Both the position numbers and the translations under genes were made by a program. The notes below the pieces were generated by a model, which was given only the letters and a program-made list of their open reading frames with translations, was not told the origin of the DNA and made no database searches. Shown here one piece after another: positions 18,147 to 26,579 of a stretch of 64,000 nucleotides of DNA (positions are counted from its first letter, which is position 1; the number at the start of each line of letters is the position of its first letter). The DNA lies in contig NZ_JAJFEQ010000004.1 in NCBI RefSeq assembly GCF_020707265.1, positions 124,001-188,000 of the forward strand, read 5' to 3'. The stretch comes from Massilia sp. IC2-477 (GTDB taxonomy: Bacteria > Pseudomonadota > Gammaproteobacteria > Burkholderiales > Burkholderiaceae_D).

Positions 18147-20919
18147 ATGAGCACCGAATTGGGAGAACAGATCGCAGAAACGCTCGCGGAATTTTCGAGC
18201 GAGACCAGACTAATCGGGTTGACGATTGGCGACGAAACGACTTCAACACTGCTGGTCGAGGCCTATAGCGCCGAAGACGCGCTGCTCGACACCCCCGTGT
18301 GCGACGTCATCGCACTGTCCACGAGCGCGTACCTGGAAACCGAACCGCTGCTGGGTCAACCGGCATCGCTGGAGATTACGCTCGTCGACGGCGCCCAGGA
18401 AAGGATTAGCGGGGAGATCCGGGCTGTATCCGTTCTTGGCAGTGATGGCGGACTGGCGCGCTACCGTGTTCGGATATCGCCATGGATATGGCGATTGGAG
18501 CATGTACGTAACAGCCGGGTCTGGCAGGACAAGACAGTTGTAGAGATCGTCGACGCGGTTTTCGCATCATACATGCCTTCCGCGCGCTGGCGCTGGAGCG
18601 TAGATACTGCATCGCACCTCACTACCGTGCCGCCGCGCAGCTATTGTTGCCAATACCGCGAACCGGATCTGGATTTCGTGCGGCGCATTCTTGCCGAAGA
18701 AGGCCTCGGCTGGCGAATCGAGCAGCTTGAAGACGGTCCTTGCCTGGTGCTATTCGCCGATAGCACCAGCCTCGATGCCATGCCGGACGACCGCAGTTGC
18801 AAAGGTGGCGCAGGCGTCCGCTATCACGGCGCAAGCTCGGTGGAGTACCACGATACCGTGCAAACGCTGGTCGAACACCGACGCCTGCACGCCTCTGACG
18901 ACCTTGCAAAGTGCCGACTACAGGGCTAAACGGGTTGTGGGCGCGGTCTCGCCGTCGGTGACGCAAGCTCCCCAGCTGCCGGAACTCGAATCGTACGATG
19001 CACCGGGGCAGTATGCCTTCACCGATACCGCAATGGCGCAACGCCATGCCGATCTGCAGATGCAAGGCGCCGAAACACGCGGCCAGTTGTGGCAAGGGCG
19101 CTCCACCATCCGCACCTTACGCGCGGGAACACGGCTGACCATCACTGACGTTCCGCTACAGCGGCTTGGCGACGCGGCCGGGTTCACTGTCCTGCACGTC
19201 ACCAGTATCGGCGTGAACAATTTGCCGCCGCCGGCGCAACTTGCTTTGGCCGAGCTGTTCGGCCCCCTTCCAGAGTTGCTGGAACAGACGGGCCGTGCCG
19301 GGCCGCACGACTTGGCCCAGGTCATCGAACAGGCCCGGCAGACCGGTTATGCCAACTGCTTCGACGCGATCCCGGCAGCGCTCCCATGGCGGCCACATGC
19401 GATCCCCGGAGACGACCGCATCAAGGCGAGACCGACGGCGCACGGCGCGCAAACCGCTATCGTCATCGGCGCCAACGGGAACGACTGTCCGGATGGCGTC
19501 GAAACAACCTACTGCGACCGCATGGGCCGCATTCGCGTCCGTTTTCATTGGCAAGACCAGGGGAATGCGAGCTGCTGGGTCCGGGTAGCACAGCGACTGG
19601 CCGGCAGCGGCATGGGCAGCCAATTCCTTCCTAGGATCGGGCAGGAAGTGCTGGTGCAATTCCTCGAGAATGACATCGACAGGCCGGTTGTCGTCGGTGC
19701 ACTGTACAACGGCCGGGGAGAAGGCGGTAGCGCGCCCTCGCCTGGTGGCCGGCGGGATGCGGCGAGCGACCATGAATGCTTTGGACGGGCCTATGACCAT
19801 GCGTGCTCGGCCCAATCCAATCTCGTCGGTGGCAATAGCCCGGCCTGGCATGGTGCGTCGAGCGACCACGGCGGTCATCGCAACGCCTCGGCCCAGTGGG
19901 GCGTACGTACAGTCGGGCTTGGCGGTATCGGCCACAACCAGCTGCTGTTCGACGACAGCGACGGACAAGACCGGGCGCAACTCGGAAGCACCCAGGCGGC
20001 GACCGAGCTGAACCTGGGACATCTGCTCCATGCCGCCGACAACCATCGCGGCAGTGTGCGGGGATACGGCGCCGAACTGCGTTCCGACGCGTACGGCGCG
20101 GCGCGCGGCGCAGCAGGCTTGCTGATATCGAGCTGGCAGCTGACACACGGCCCACGCTCGCGCGATGCCGCCGGCGAAAACGCGGCCGGCGCCAACCTGG
20201 TTCGACAGGCAGCGGCCGCCGCTGACAGCATGCACCTCGCAGCGACTACCCATCAGACACCAGGATTGGCAAGCCATGCCGGCACCGTCAAGACCAACGC
20301 CAGCCTTCTGGACGACGCGAATGCGCCACTCAGGGCGATGGCAAGCGTCCTCTCGCGACCTGAGCCGGAAAACGGTATTGCCCATCCCCTCAACGCGATC
20401 TCTGCCAAAGACGTTCTCGCGGCTAGCGCCGGGCAATGCCTGCAACTGGCCAACGGCGAAGCCACCACCCTGGTGAGCGCGCAGGACACGCAACTGGCCG
20501 GCGGGGACGCCTTCCGAATTCATACCGGGCAGTCCATTGGCGCGCTTGCGGGCGCGGTGCATGCCAAGATCGGATTGCAACTGATGGCCGCCAAAGGCGA
20601 GACCGATCTGCAGGCCCAAGCGGATGCGCTCGTCGTACAAGCACGCGAGAACGTGGAATTCGTCAGCGTTAGCGAACACATCGACTGGGCTGCGGCGCAG
20701 AAGATCGTCTTGTCGACTGCCGGCGGCGCCAGCCTGACAATCGATGGCGGAAACATCAAGGTGCAATGCCCCGGCAAGCTCACCATCCACGCGAACAAGA
20801 AGAGCCTGACCGACCCGCAGCAGCTGGGCTACCCGATGCCGCCGCTTCCAAGGAGCGTTTGCGTGGAGTGTTTAAAACGCGCCCTTGCCGCTGGCGCCGC
20901 CTTTTCCATGGTGGAGTGA
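18147..20919 (+). pseudogene. vgrG: Type VI secretion VgrG spike protein, frameshifted
   Basis: A conceptual 923-residue VgrG in two frames. The first part (18147-about 18900) carries the gp27-like domain (LVEAYSAEDALL, RVWQDKTVVEIVDAVF, YCCQYREPDLDFVRRILAEEG). The second part continues in the next frame with SADYRAKRVVG, a gp5-like OB fold (CDRMGRIRVRFHWQD, WVRVAQRLAGSGMG, QEVLVQFLENDIDRPVVVG) and a C-terminal DUF2345 beta-helix. The frame change falls at about 18891-18903 in a GACGAC stretch, a net +1; frame 1 stops at 18929. There is no C-terminal effector extension. As read, only a truncated gp27-like piece would be made, so this spike is inactive unless the shift is a sequencing error. 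It heads the cargo module vgrG-DUF4123-DUF3304-tle1; no structural T6SS genes are in the window. Confidence 0.9.
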
Positions 20920-20920
20920 C

Positions 20921-21754
20921 ATGCTGACCGATTCGTTTGTCGACGACTGGTTCGATATGCTAATGCAGCGCTTTTGGGAGCGCCCCGCGGCCCATGAGCT
21001 GCATGTGCTGATCGACGGCGCCTTTGTCCCTGGTCTGCACCGCCGCATCCCCGCAGGCGGCAAGGCGCTCCTGTTCGAGGGCTTGCCTGGGAGGGGTCCG
21101 GACACGCTGGATGTGTCCGCTTTCGTCCTGCCTTTCGATCCTGATGACCGTGCGCTCAGGAGGGTACTGGGCGCATGCCAGGGCTGGCCCATGGTGAGTG
21201 TGATCGAAACGCCGGAACCATGGCAGGACCTGGCGGCGAGAATGGCGGCATGGTGCATCGTCGAAGCCGACGGCCAGCGTTTCAATTTCCGTTTCGCGGA
21301 CACCCGCCGCGTTCCCGCCGTCGTGAAAACACTCGATCCTGCGCAACGTGGTCAATTCGTCGGTCCTGCCGTGAGCTGGAGCCACATTGGCCGCGACGGC
21401 TGCTGGTGGACGCTCGCGCTCGACGGCGCGGGCGACGCCCCTGCCACCGATCCGACGCTCGACGAAGCGCAATTCGCGGCGCTGGTGGAAGACAGCCGCG
21501 CCGACGAGGTGCTCGCCCAACTGGCCGCCCATCCCGATCGCGGGAAGTATCTTGCATCGGAAGCCCATGCACTGATTTCGTCGGCGCTGGCTCCGGCTCT
21601 GGGGGCTGGCGTGGACGGCCCCGACCTCGTCGACTGGTGTGGATGGCTTCTGAGGCACGGCGGACGTGACGAGGCGCCGGCTGTCGCACGATTATTCACA
21701 GCGTGGCAGGCACACGCGCTCTCGATGGAGGCAACTGATGCTGCAGAAATATAA
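20921..21754 (+). CDS. DUF4123 T6SS effector adaptor (Tap/TEC-like)
   Basis: 277 residues from ATG 20921, one base after the vgrG stop, with GGAG immediately upstream. Features of DUF4123: an N-terminal region LHVLIDGAFVPGL, then GWPMVSVIETPEPWQDLAARM, the FRFADTRRVPAVVKTL strand (typical ...RFxDPR/T... core) and SWSHIGRDGCWW. Known DUF4123 proteins are cytosolic chaperones that bind an effector encoded next door and load it on the cognate VgrG; here the predicted client is the Tle1-like lipase at 22484. It overlaps the next gene by 17 bp. Confidence 0.88.
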   Translation: MLTDSFVDDWFDMLMQRFWERPAAHELHVLIDGAFVPGLHRRIPAGGKALLFEGLPGRGPDTLDVSAFVLPFDPDDRALRRVLGACQGWPMVSVIETPEPWQDLAARMAAWCIVEADGQRFNFRFADTRRVPAVVKTLDPAQRGQFVGPAVSWSHIGRDGCWWTLALDGAGDAPATDPTLDEAQFAALVEDSRADEVLAQLAAHPDRGKYLASEAHALISSALAPALGAGVDGPDLVDWCGWLLRHGGRDEAPAVARLFTAWQAHALSMEATDAAEI

Positions 21755-22487
21755 GGTCCTGCTCAGCGTTCTGGCAGTGCTGGGCATGCTCGGCCTGGTC
21801 GCCCTGTGGCAGTACCGTGGCTCGCATGCGAGTGTGAGTCTGCACGGCGTGAACTACAGCGACCGCGAATTCAGCTATTTCATTGCGGATCCGGAGAATC
21901 CTGAGAAAGCCACCGGCGGCGAACACATCGCACCGTTCGCCGCCGGTGGCACGACCTGCTGTGCCGTGCTGCCGTTGAAGTGGAAACCCGGAGCCAAGAT
22001 CCGTCTCTCGACAACTCACTGGTTAAAAAAGCTACCCGATGGAACCTTACCTGAGGTGGTGCAAGAACATGAAGTCGAGGTGCCAGAATATGCCGAGGCA
22101 GGCGAGCTGTGGGTCATCAGGGATGAGGATGGAAAAGTTAACGTCGTTTCCAGTAATTTGCAGCCGGATCATCCAAACTGGCCGGGCAAGATAAAGGGCT
22201 GGCCCGTTCCCTCCATCGAGTATCAGCGTGAACGCTGGGAACTTTATAGAAAGGACCGGCAAGGTTATGTAGAACTTTATACATCCATGTTGAAGGAACT
22301 TGAATCACATCCGCAAGATAGAGCAAAGTCAGCGTGGAATCATGCAAAGGAACGAAATCCGGCGGAGCTACAGCAATTTACTGGACCGGATGACCCTCGC
22401 TTCCTCCAAAAACTTCAAAAAGAATATTCTGATGGATTAGCGTGGAGCAGTGCCCGCCTGACCGAAATATTGGAGGCCAAGCCATGA
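21738..22487 (+). CDS. DUF3304 membrane-anchored protein, probable Tle1 immunity protein
   Basis: 249 residues from ATG 21738. One N-terminal transmembrane/signal-anchor helix (VLLSVLAVLGMLGLVALW), no lipobox, then a periplasmic domain starting with the DUF3304 hallmark SLHGVNYSDREFSYFIAD and the conserved AGGTTCCAVLPLKWKPGAKI. It sits between adaptor and effector, overlapping both (17 bp with DUF4123; ATGA with tle1). Immunity proteins of Tle phospholipases must act in the periplasm, so location and position suggest it neutralises the downstream lipase; this is inference. Base composition falls sharply in its second half: my count over 22261-22320 is 35% G+C. Confidence 0.82.
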   Translation: MLQKYKVLLSVLAVLGMLGLVALWQYRGSHASVSLHGVNYSDREFSYFIADPENPEKATGGEHIAPFAAGGTTCCAVLPLKWKPGAKIRLSTTHWLKKLPDGTLPEVVQEHEVEVPEYAEAGELWVIRDEDGKVNVVSSNLQPDHPNWPGKIKGWPVPSIEYQRERWELYRKDRQGYVELYTSMLKELESHPQDRAKSAWNHAKERNPAELQQFTGPDDPRFLQKLQKEYSDGLAWSSARLTEILEAKP

Positions 22488-24388
22488 CTGCCCATCTATC
22501 TGCATTAATTGGCAATGAATTCCCAAACGTAGTTTCTAAAGACGAGTTTTTTGACCGAGAAGACCTAAATGTGTTGGGCGCCTTCGAGAGACGCGAACTT
22601 GCACCGATTTGCTCACCGCGATCATCCTGCGACACCAATCTATTCTTCGGCTTCTTCTTTGACGGTACAGGAAACAACTACATCGCCGCCGAAAAAGCGA
22701 AAGACCACTCGAACATCGCGCGACTGTACGACTGCTTTCCGGGAATGAGCGTCCCCGGCGTGCTTCCAAAATCAGCTGAGTGGACAAACAAGCCGGCAGA
22801 ACACAAACATTTCTTCAGGGTCTACATACCCGGCGTCGGCACGGAATTCCCCCAGGTTAAGGACCACGGAGCCGGAACCGACAGGCTCCTGGGTAATGGC
22901 ACCGGCTGCTGGGGTGAGCGGCGCATCGTCTGGGCGCTCGCCCAAGCCATCAACAATGTTCATCGCTTCTTTCTCGGTTCGGCACTCATTACGCCGTCCG
23001 AGTTAGACAATCTATTCGGAACCCTGTCGCTTACGAAGAGCACCCGCTGCGTTGTCGACGGAAGATATGGCCCCGACGCCGACATCACCGACTCTGCTGC
23101 CGGCACACGAACGAAATACGTTCTGAGCAGGATGCTGGCCCGCCTGCACCAGGCGGTCGCGCAGCATTGGATTGACAAGCGTACCGGCAAGCCGGCAAAG
23201 AAGGATCCCGGCGTCGTCAAGACGATCTACATCTCCATCTTCGGCTTCTCCCGTGGCGCGACTCAGGCCCGGGCCTTCGCGAACTGGCTGCAAACGCTAT
23301 GTCGGCTAGACGCGCAACTCTGCGGCGCAAAGCGCATGTCGCTCGGCGGCTTTCCAGTGGAATTCGATTTCCTCGGGATCTTCGATACGGTCGCTTCCGT
23401 GGGCATCGGCAACGGGGTGGCCGCCATGAATGGCCACGGCGCCTGGGCTGATGCAGAGGAGAGCCTCCGTATTCCCCCCGGAATGAAATGCCTCCATTTG
23501 GTCGCCGCGCACGAACTCCGACGCAGCTTTCCCCTGGATTCGATTTCGGTGAACGGAGCCGTTCCCGGCGGCTGCAAAGAAGTCGTGGTGCCCGGCGTAC
23601 ACTCCGACATTGGGGGCGGCTATTGCCCGCGTGAGCAGGGACGGGGCACTGATCCGGATGGCAGCGACATGCTGTCGCGGATTCCTCTGATTATGATGTA
23701 CAAGGAAGCTAGGCTGAGCGGGGTGCCGCTGAAGCTCGAACTGGCGACGGAAGCCACCAAGGCGAAATTCCGGGTCAGCAGGGATACGATCCAAGCCTTC
23801 AATGCCTACCTCGACACCTGCAAGGAAAAGCATGGTCCCCTACACCGGATCGTCCGCGAGCAAATGCGCAAACAGATCGAATGGCGCGTCCACATCAGGG
23901 CCGCTGGCAGAGCGCAGCTGTATAAGAGCCGCAGCTTTCTCCGTGCATCACCGTTTCACCAGAACGAGTTGCACAGCGCGGCACTGGACTTCGATGACGA
24001 GGTCGCGGCATTCATGGCGTGGATGCGATCCATGGGTTCCCACTTCAAGCCTTCGAGCCAGCCTCAAGGCTTTGGCAACCTGCACCACGCAGAATGGGAA
24101 GAAATCGCCACGTTCTGGCAAGCGTTGCAAGAACCGTGTGCAGCGACCGTCGACCTGTTCGACAACTACGTCCATGACTCGCGCGCCTCGTTCAGGCTGA
24201 GCGGACCGCTGAACGAAAACGAGATGCACGACTACCTGCGCCAGTGTGTACGCAGGCGCGAGCAGACGATGGCTGCGACCGCTCGCACGGGCGAATACAG
24301 GCCGATGCTGACGCCGGACGAGGACCGCGCCGCCGAGGAATACAACAGGACGAAGAAGATTCCCCGCTTGCGCATCGGTGGACGGTAA
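22484..24388 (+). CDS. T6SS Tle1-family phospholipase effector (DUF2235), C-terminally truncated
   Basis: 634 residues. ATG 22484 overlaps the DUF3304 stop (ATGA). The DUF2235 alpha/beta-hydrolase core is complete: NLFFGFFFDGTGNN near the start, GVGTEF, nucleophile motif IFGFSRGATQARAFANWL (Ser about residue 256), DFLGIFDTVASVG, and catalytic Asp/His region PGVHSDIGGGY. Tle1 enzymes are phospholipase A-type toxins injected into the periplasm of rival cells. The frame ends in TAA (24386-24388) but coding sense continues in the same frame for 30 codons with the family's usual tail (KGGYLRYRKIYSG), so the natural protein was probably 665 residues (TAC to TAA, Tyr lost). With a broken vgrG, delivery is doubtful. 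The 5' third has lower G+C than its surroundings. Confidence 0.88.
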   Translation: MTAHLSALIGNEFPNVVSKDEFFDREDLNVLGAFERRELAPICSPRSSCDTNLFFGFFFDGTGNNYIAAEKAKDHSNIARLYDCFPGMSVPGVLPKSAEWTNKPAEHKHFFRVYIPGVGTEFPQVKDHGAGTDRLLGNGTGCWGERRIVWALAQAINNVHRFFLGSALITPSELDNLFGTLSLTKSTRCVVDGRYGPDADITDSAAGTRTKYVLSRMLARLHQAVAQHWIDKRTGKPAKKDPGVVKTIYISIFGFSRGATQARAFANWLQTLCRLDAQLCGAKRMSLGGFPVEFDFLGIFDTVASVGIGNGVAAMNGHGAWADAEESLRIPPGMKCLHLVAAHELRRSFPLDSISVNGAVPGGCKEVVVPGVHSDIGGGYCPREQGRGTDPDGSDMLSRIPLIMMYKEARLSGVPLKLELATEATKAKFRVSRDTIQAFNAYLDTCKEKHGPLHRIVREQMRKQIEWRVHIRAAGRAQLYKSRSFLRASPFHQNELHSAALDFDDEVAAFMAWMRSMGSHFKPSSQPQGFGNLHHAEWEEIATFWQALQEPCAATVDLFDNYVHDSRASFRLSGPLNENEMHDYLRQCVRRREQTMAATARTGEYRPMLTPDEDRAAEEYNRTKKIPRLRIGGR

Positions 24389-24481
24389 CCATGGGACCGG
24401 TCCTACGGCGTCGCCTCGAAAGGCGGCTACCTACGCTACCGGAAGATCTACTCGGGAAGCGACACGTCACTAATTTCCTAG
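24389..24481 (+). other. In-frame coding remnant of the Tle1 C-terminus beyond the premature stop
   Basis: Reading on in the tle1 frame from 24389 gives PWDRSYGVASKGGYLRYRKI and then YSGSDTSLIS before TAG at 24479-24481. GYLRYRxIYxG is the terminal motif seen in DUF2235 effectors. The TAG overlaps the stop codon of the convergent kinase gene. Confidence 0.75.
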
Positions 24482-26385
24482 TGCACGCTGCGCAGCCCCC
24501 GCGCCAGATCCGACAAGCGATACGGCTTGCTCACGAACGTGAAATCCCCCAGCCGGTACTGGTCCAGCTTGAGCGCCGGCTGCGGATACCCCGAGGCCAG
24601 CATCACCTTGATGTTCGGGTAGTTCTCGCGCGTATACTCGGCCAGCTCGATGCCGTTCACGCCGTTCGGCATGACGATGTCGGTGAACAGGATGTCCACG
24701 TCGCGGCTGGCCAGCACGTTCATGGCTTCGAGACCGGTGGCCGCGGTGGTGACTTCGTAGCCCATGCTCATGAACAGGGCCGACGCCACGTCCAGCAGGT
24801 CCGGTTCGTCCTCGACGATCAGGACCGTCTCCGAGTCGCCGTGCGCGGCTTCGCGGTCCTGGCTGCTCACCATCGGCAGGTAGATCGTGATCGAGGTCCC
24901 CTCCCCCAGCGTGCTCTGGATGACCACCTCGCCGCCCGACTGCTTGATGAAGCCGTACACCTGCGACAGGCCCAGGCCCGTGCCCTTGCCAGTTTCCTTG
25001 GTCGTGTAGAAGGGTTCGAAAGCGCGCTGCACGGTTTCCGGCGACATGCCGGTGCCGGTGTCGGTCACGGAGACGCACACATAGGGCCCGGGCGCCAGGC
25101 CGGGCACCTCGCCTTCGCGCAGCGTGACCGGCGCCGTGTCCAGGCTCAGTTTGCCGCCCTCGGGCATGGCGTCGCGCGCGTTCACGACCAGGTTCAGCAG
25201 GGCCGACTCGAAGCGGGCGCCGTCGACCACTGCGCTGCCGGCCTGCGGGTCGAGGTTGAAGTCGAACTCGATGCCGGTATGGCCGGCGCGCCGCAGCACC
25301 GACTCGAAGCCCGAGATCAGGCGGTTGACGCTGCGCGTTTCCGGCTGCAGCGGCTGCTGGCGCGCGAAGGCGAGCAGCTGCTGGGTGAGCGTGGCGCCAC
25401 GGTCGATCGCGCGCCGCATGCTGTCCAGAGTCTTGGCGTCGCTGCCGCCCTGGCGGCTCATGCTCAGTACCTCGAGGCCGCTGGCCAGCACCGACAGCAG
25501 GTTGTTGAAGTCGTGCGCGACGCCGCCGGTGAGCTGGCCGATCGATTCCATCTTCTGCGACTGGAACAGCGCCAGCTGCGCCTGCTCCAGCGCTTCCTCG
25601 GTGCGCTTCTTCTCGGTGAGGTCGCGCGTGATCTTGGCAAAACCCAGCAGTTGGCCGGCGTCGTCGTGGACGGCGTCGATGATGACGTGGGCCCAGAAGC
25701 GGGTGCCGTCCTTGCGCACGCGCCAGCCCTCGGACTCGTAGCGGCCTTCGCGCGCGGCGGTGCCGAGGGCGCGCTCGGGCATGCCGCCGGCGCGGTCTTC
25801 CTCGCTATAGAAGCGCGAGAAGTGGCTGCCCAGGATCTCTTCCAGCGAGTAGCCCTTGATGCGCTCGGCGCCGACATTCCAGTTGGTCACCAGGCCTTCG
25901 GGCGAGAGCATGTAGATGGCGTAGTCGGTGACGCCCTGCACCAGCAGCCGGAAGCGCTGCTCGCTCTCGCGCAGCGCATCCTCGGCCAGCTTGCGCTGGG
26001 TGACGTCGCGCGTGATCTTGGCATAGCCCAGGTGGTTGCGGTGCTCGTCGTAGATCGGGTCGATCACCACGTGGGCCCAGAAGCGGGTGCCGTCCTTGCG
26101 CACGCGCCAGCCCTCGGCCTCGTACTTGCCATGCTCGAGGGCGTGCGCCAGCGCGCGCGCCGGCAGGCCGCTCTCGCGGTCTTCCGGCGTATAGAAGCGC
26201 GAGAAATGCTCGCGCAGGATTTCATGCGGCTGGTAGCCCTTGAAGCGCTGCGCGCCGGCATTCCAGCTGGCGATGTGGCCGGACGGATCCAGCATGTAGA
26301 TGGCATAGTCGCTGATGCCGGCGATGAGGTACTGGAACCGTTGCTCTTCGGTCAGCGGCGGCTTGCTGGGGTGTTGCGTATTCAT
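24478..26385 (-). CDS. PAS-PAS-histidine kinase-receiver hybrid
   Basis: 635 residues from ATG 26385 (MNTQHPSKPPLTEEQ), 11 bp after GGAAG; ATG 26403 would add 6 residues. Two PAS/PAC domains (about 15-130 and 135-255) are near-duplicates: both hold GWRVRKDGTRFWAHV and an FSRFY(T/S)(P)EEDR-like loop. Then a HisKA domain with MESIGQLTGGVAHDFNNLL (phospho-His), HATPase_c (NLVVNARDAMPEGG, TDTGTGMSP, GTGLGLSQVYGF) and a receiver (VLIVEDEPDLL, phospho-Asp in ILFTDIVMPNGVNG, Lys in VSKPYRL). There is no transmembrane segment, so it is cytosolic. It is divergent from the bacteriophytochrome gene and convergent with tle1. The ligand is unknown; no heme-binding residues were identified. Confidence 0.93.
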   Translation of the reverse strand: MNTQHPSKPPLTEEQRFQYLIAGISDYAIYMLDPSGHIASWNAGAQRFKGYQPHEILREHFSRFYTPEDRESGLPARALAHALEHGKYEAEGWRVRKDGTRFWAHVVIDPIYDEHRNHLGYAKITRDVTQRKLAEDALRESEQRFRLLVQGVTDYAIYMLSPEGLVTNWNVGAERIKGYSLEEILGSHFSRFYSEEDRAGGMPERALGTAAREGRYESEGWRVRKDGTRFWAHVIIDAVHDDAGQLLGFAKITRDLTEKKRTEEALEQAQLALFQSQKMESIGQLTGGVAHDFNNLLSVLASGLEVLSMSRQGGSDAKTLDSMRRAIDRGATLTQQLLAFARQQPLQPETRSVNRLISGFESVLRRAGHTGIEFDFNLDPQAGSAVVDGARFESALLNLVVNARDAMPEGGKLSLDTAPVTLREGEVPGLAPGPYVCVSVTDTGTGMSPETVQRAFEPFYTTKETGKGTGLGLSQVYGFIKQSGGEVVIQSTLGEGTSITIYLPMVSSQDREAAHGDSETVLIVEDEPDLLDVASALFMSMGYEVTTAATGLEAMNVLASRDVDILFTDIVMPNGVNGIELAEYTRENYPNIKVMLASGYPQPALKLDQYRLGDFTFVSKPYRLSDLARGLRSVH

Positions 26386-26468
26386 GAGCCGGGGCACTTC
26401 CATGATGGTGCGGCAAATATCCTATCATAGCCTTACTCAGCAATATCAGCCGCGCGCTTGACACGGTA

Positions 26469-26485
26469 TTGACTTGTATAGTCAA
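26469..26485. promoter_or_regulatory. Palindrome in the kinase/phytochrome divergent promoter region
   Basis: TTGACT-TGTAT-AGTCAA, six-base arms, in the 194-bp gap between the divergent starts. It contains promoter-like TTGACT and TATAGT, so it may be a dimeric regulator site overlapping promoter elements. Confidence 0.35.
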
Positions 26486-26579
26486 GTGCAACGTTGGAAA
26501 TTGCGCTACTGCCCGTTCGATCTGTCGGATTTGACGTTACAATGCTGAATTGTATCTTTCCGCTGGCCTCCCGTTGCAC

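Noticed and set aside
18147..24481. Complete type VI secretion system
   Set aside because: Only vgrG and cargo-type genes are present; no TssB/C, ClpV, TssJKL/M or Hcp genes occur in the window.
26540..26579. Upstream TTG start giving a ten-residue longer phytochrome
   Set aside because: ATG 26580 leaves the biliverdin Cys at residue 14, in line with other bacteriophytochromes, and the extension has no ribosome-binding signal.
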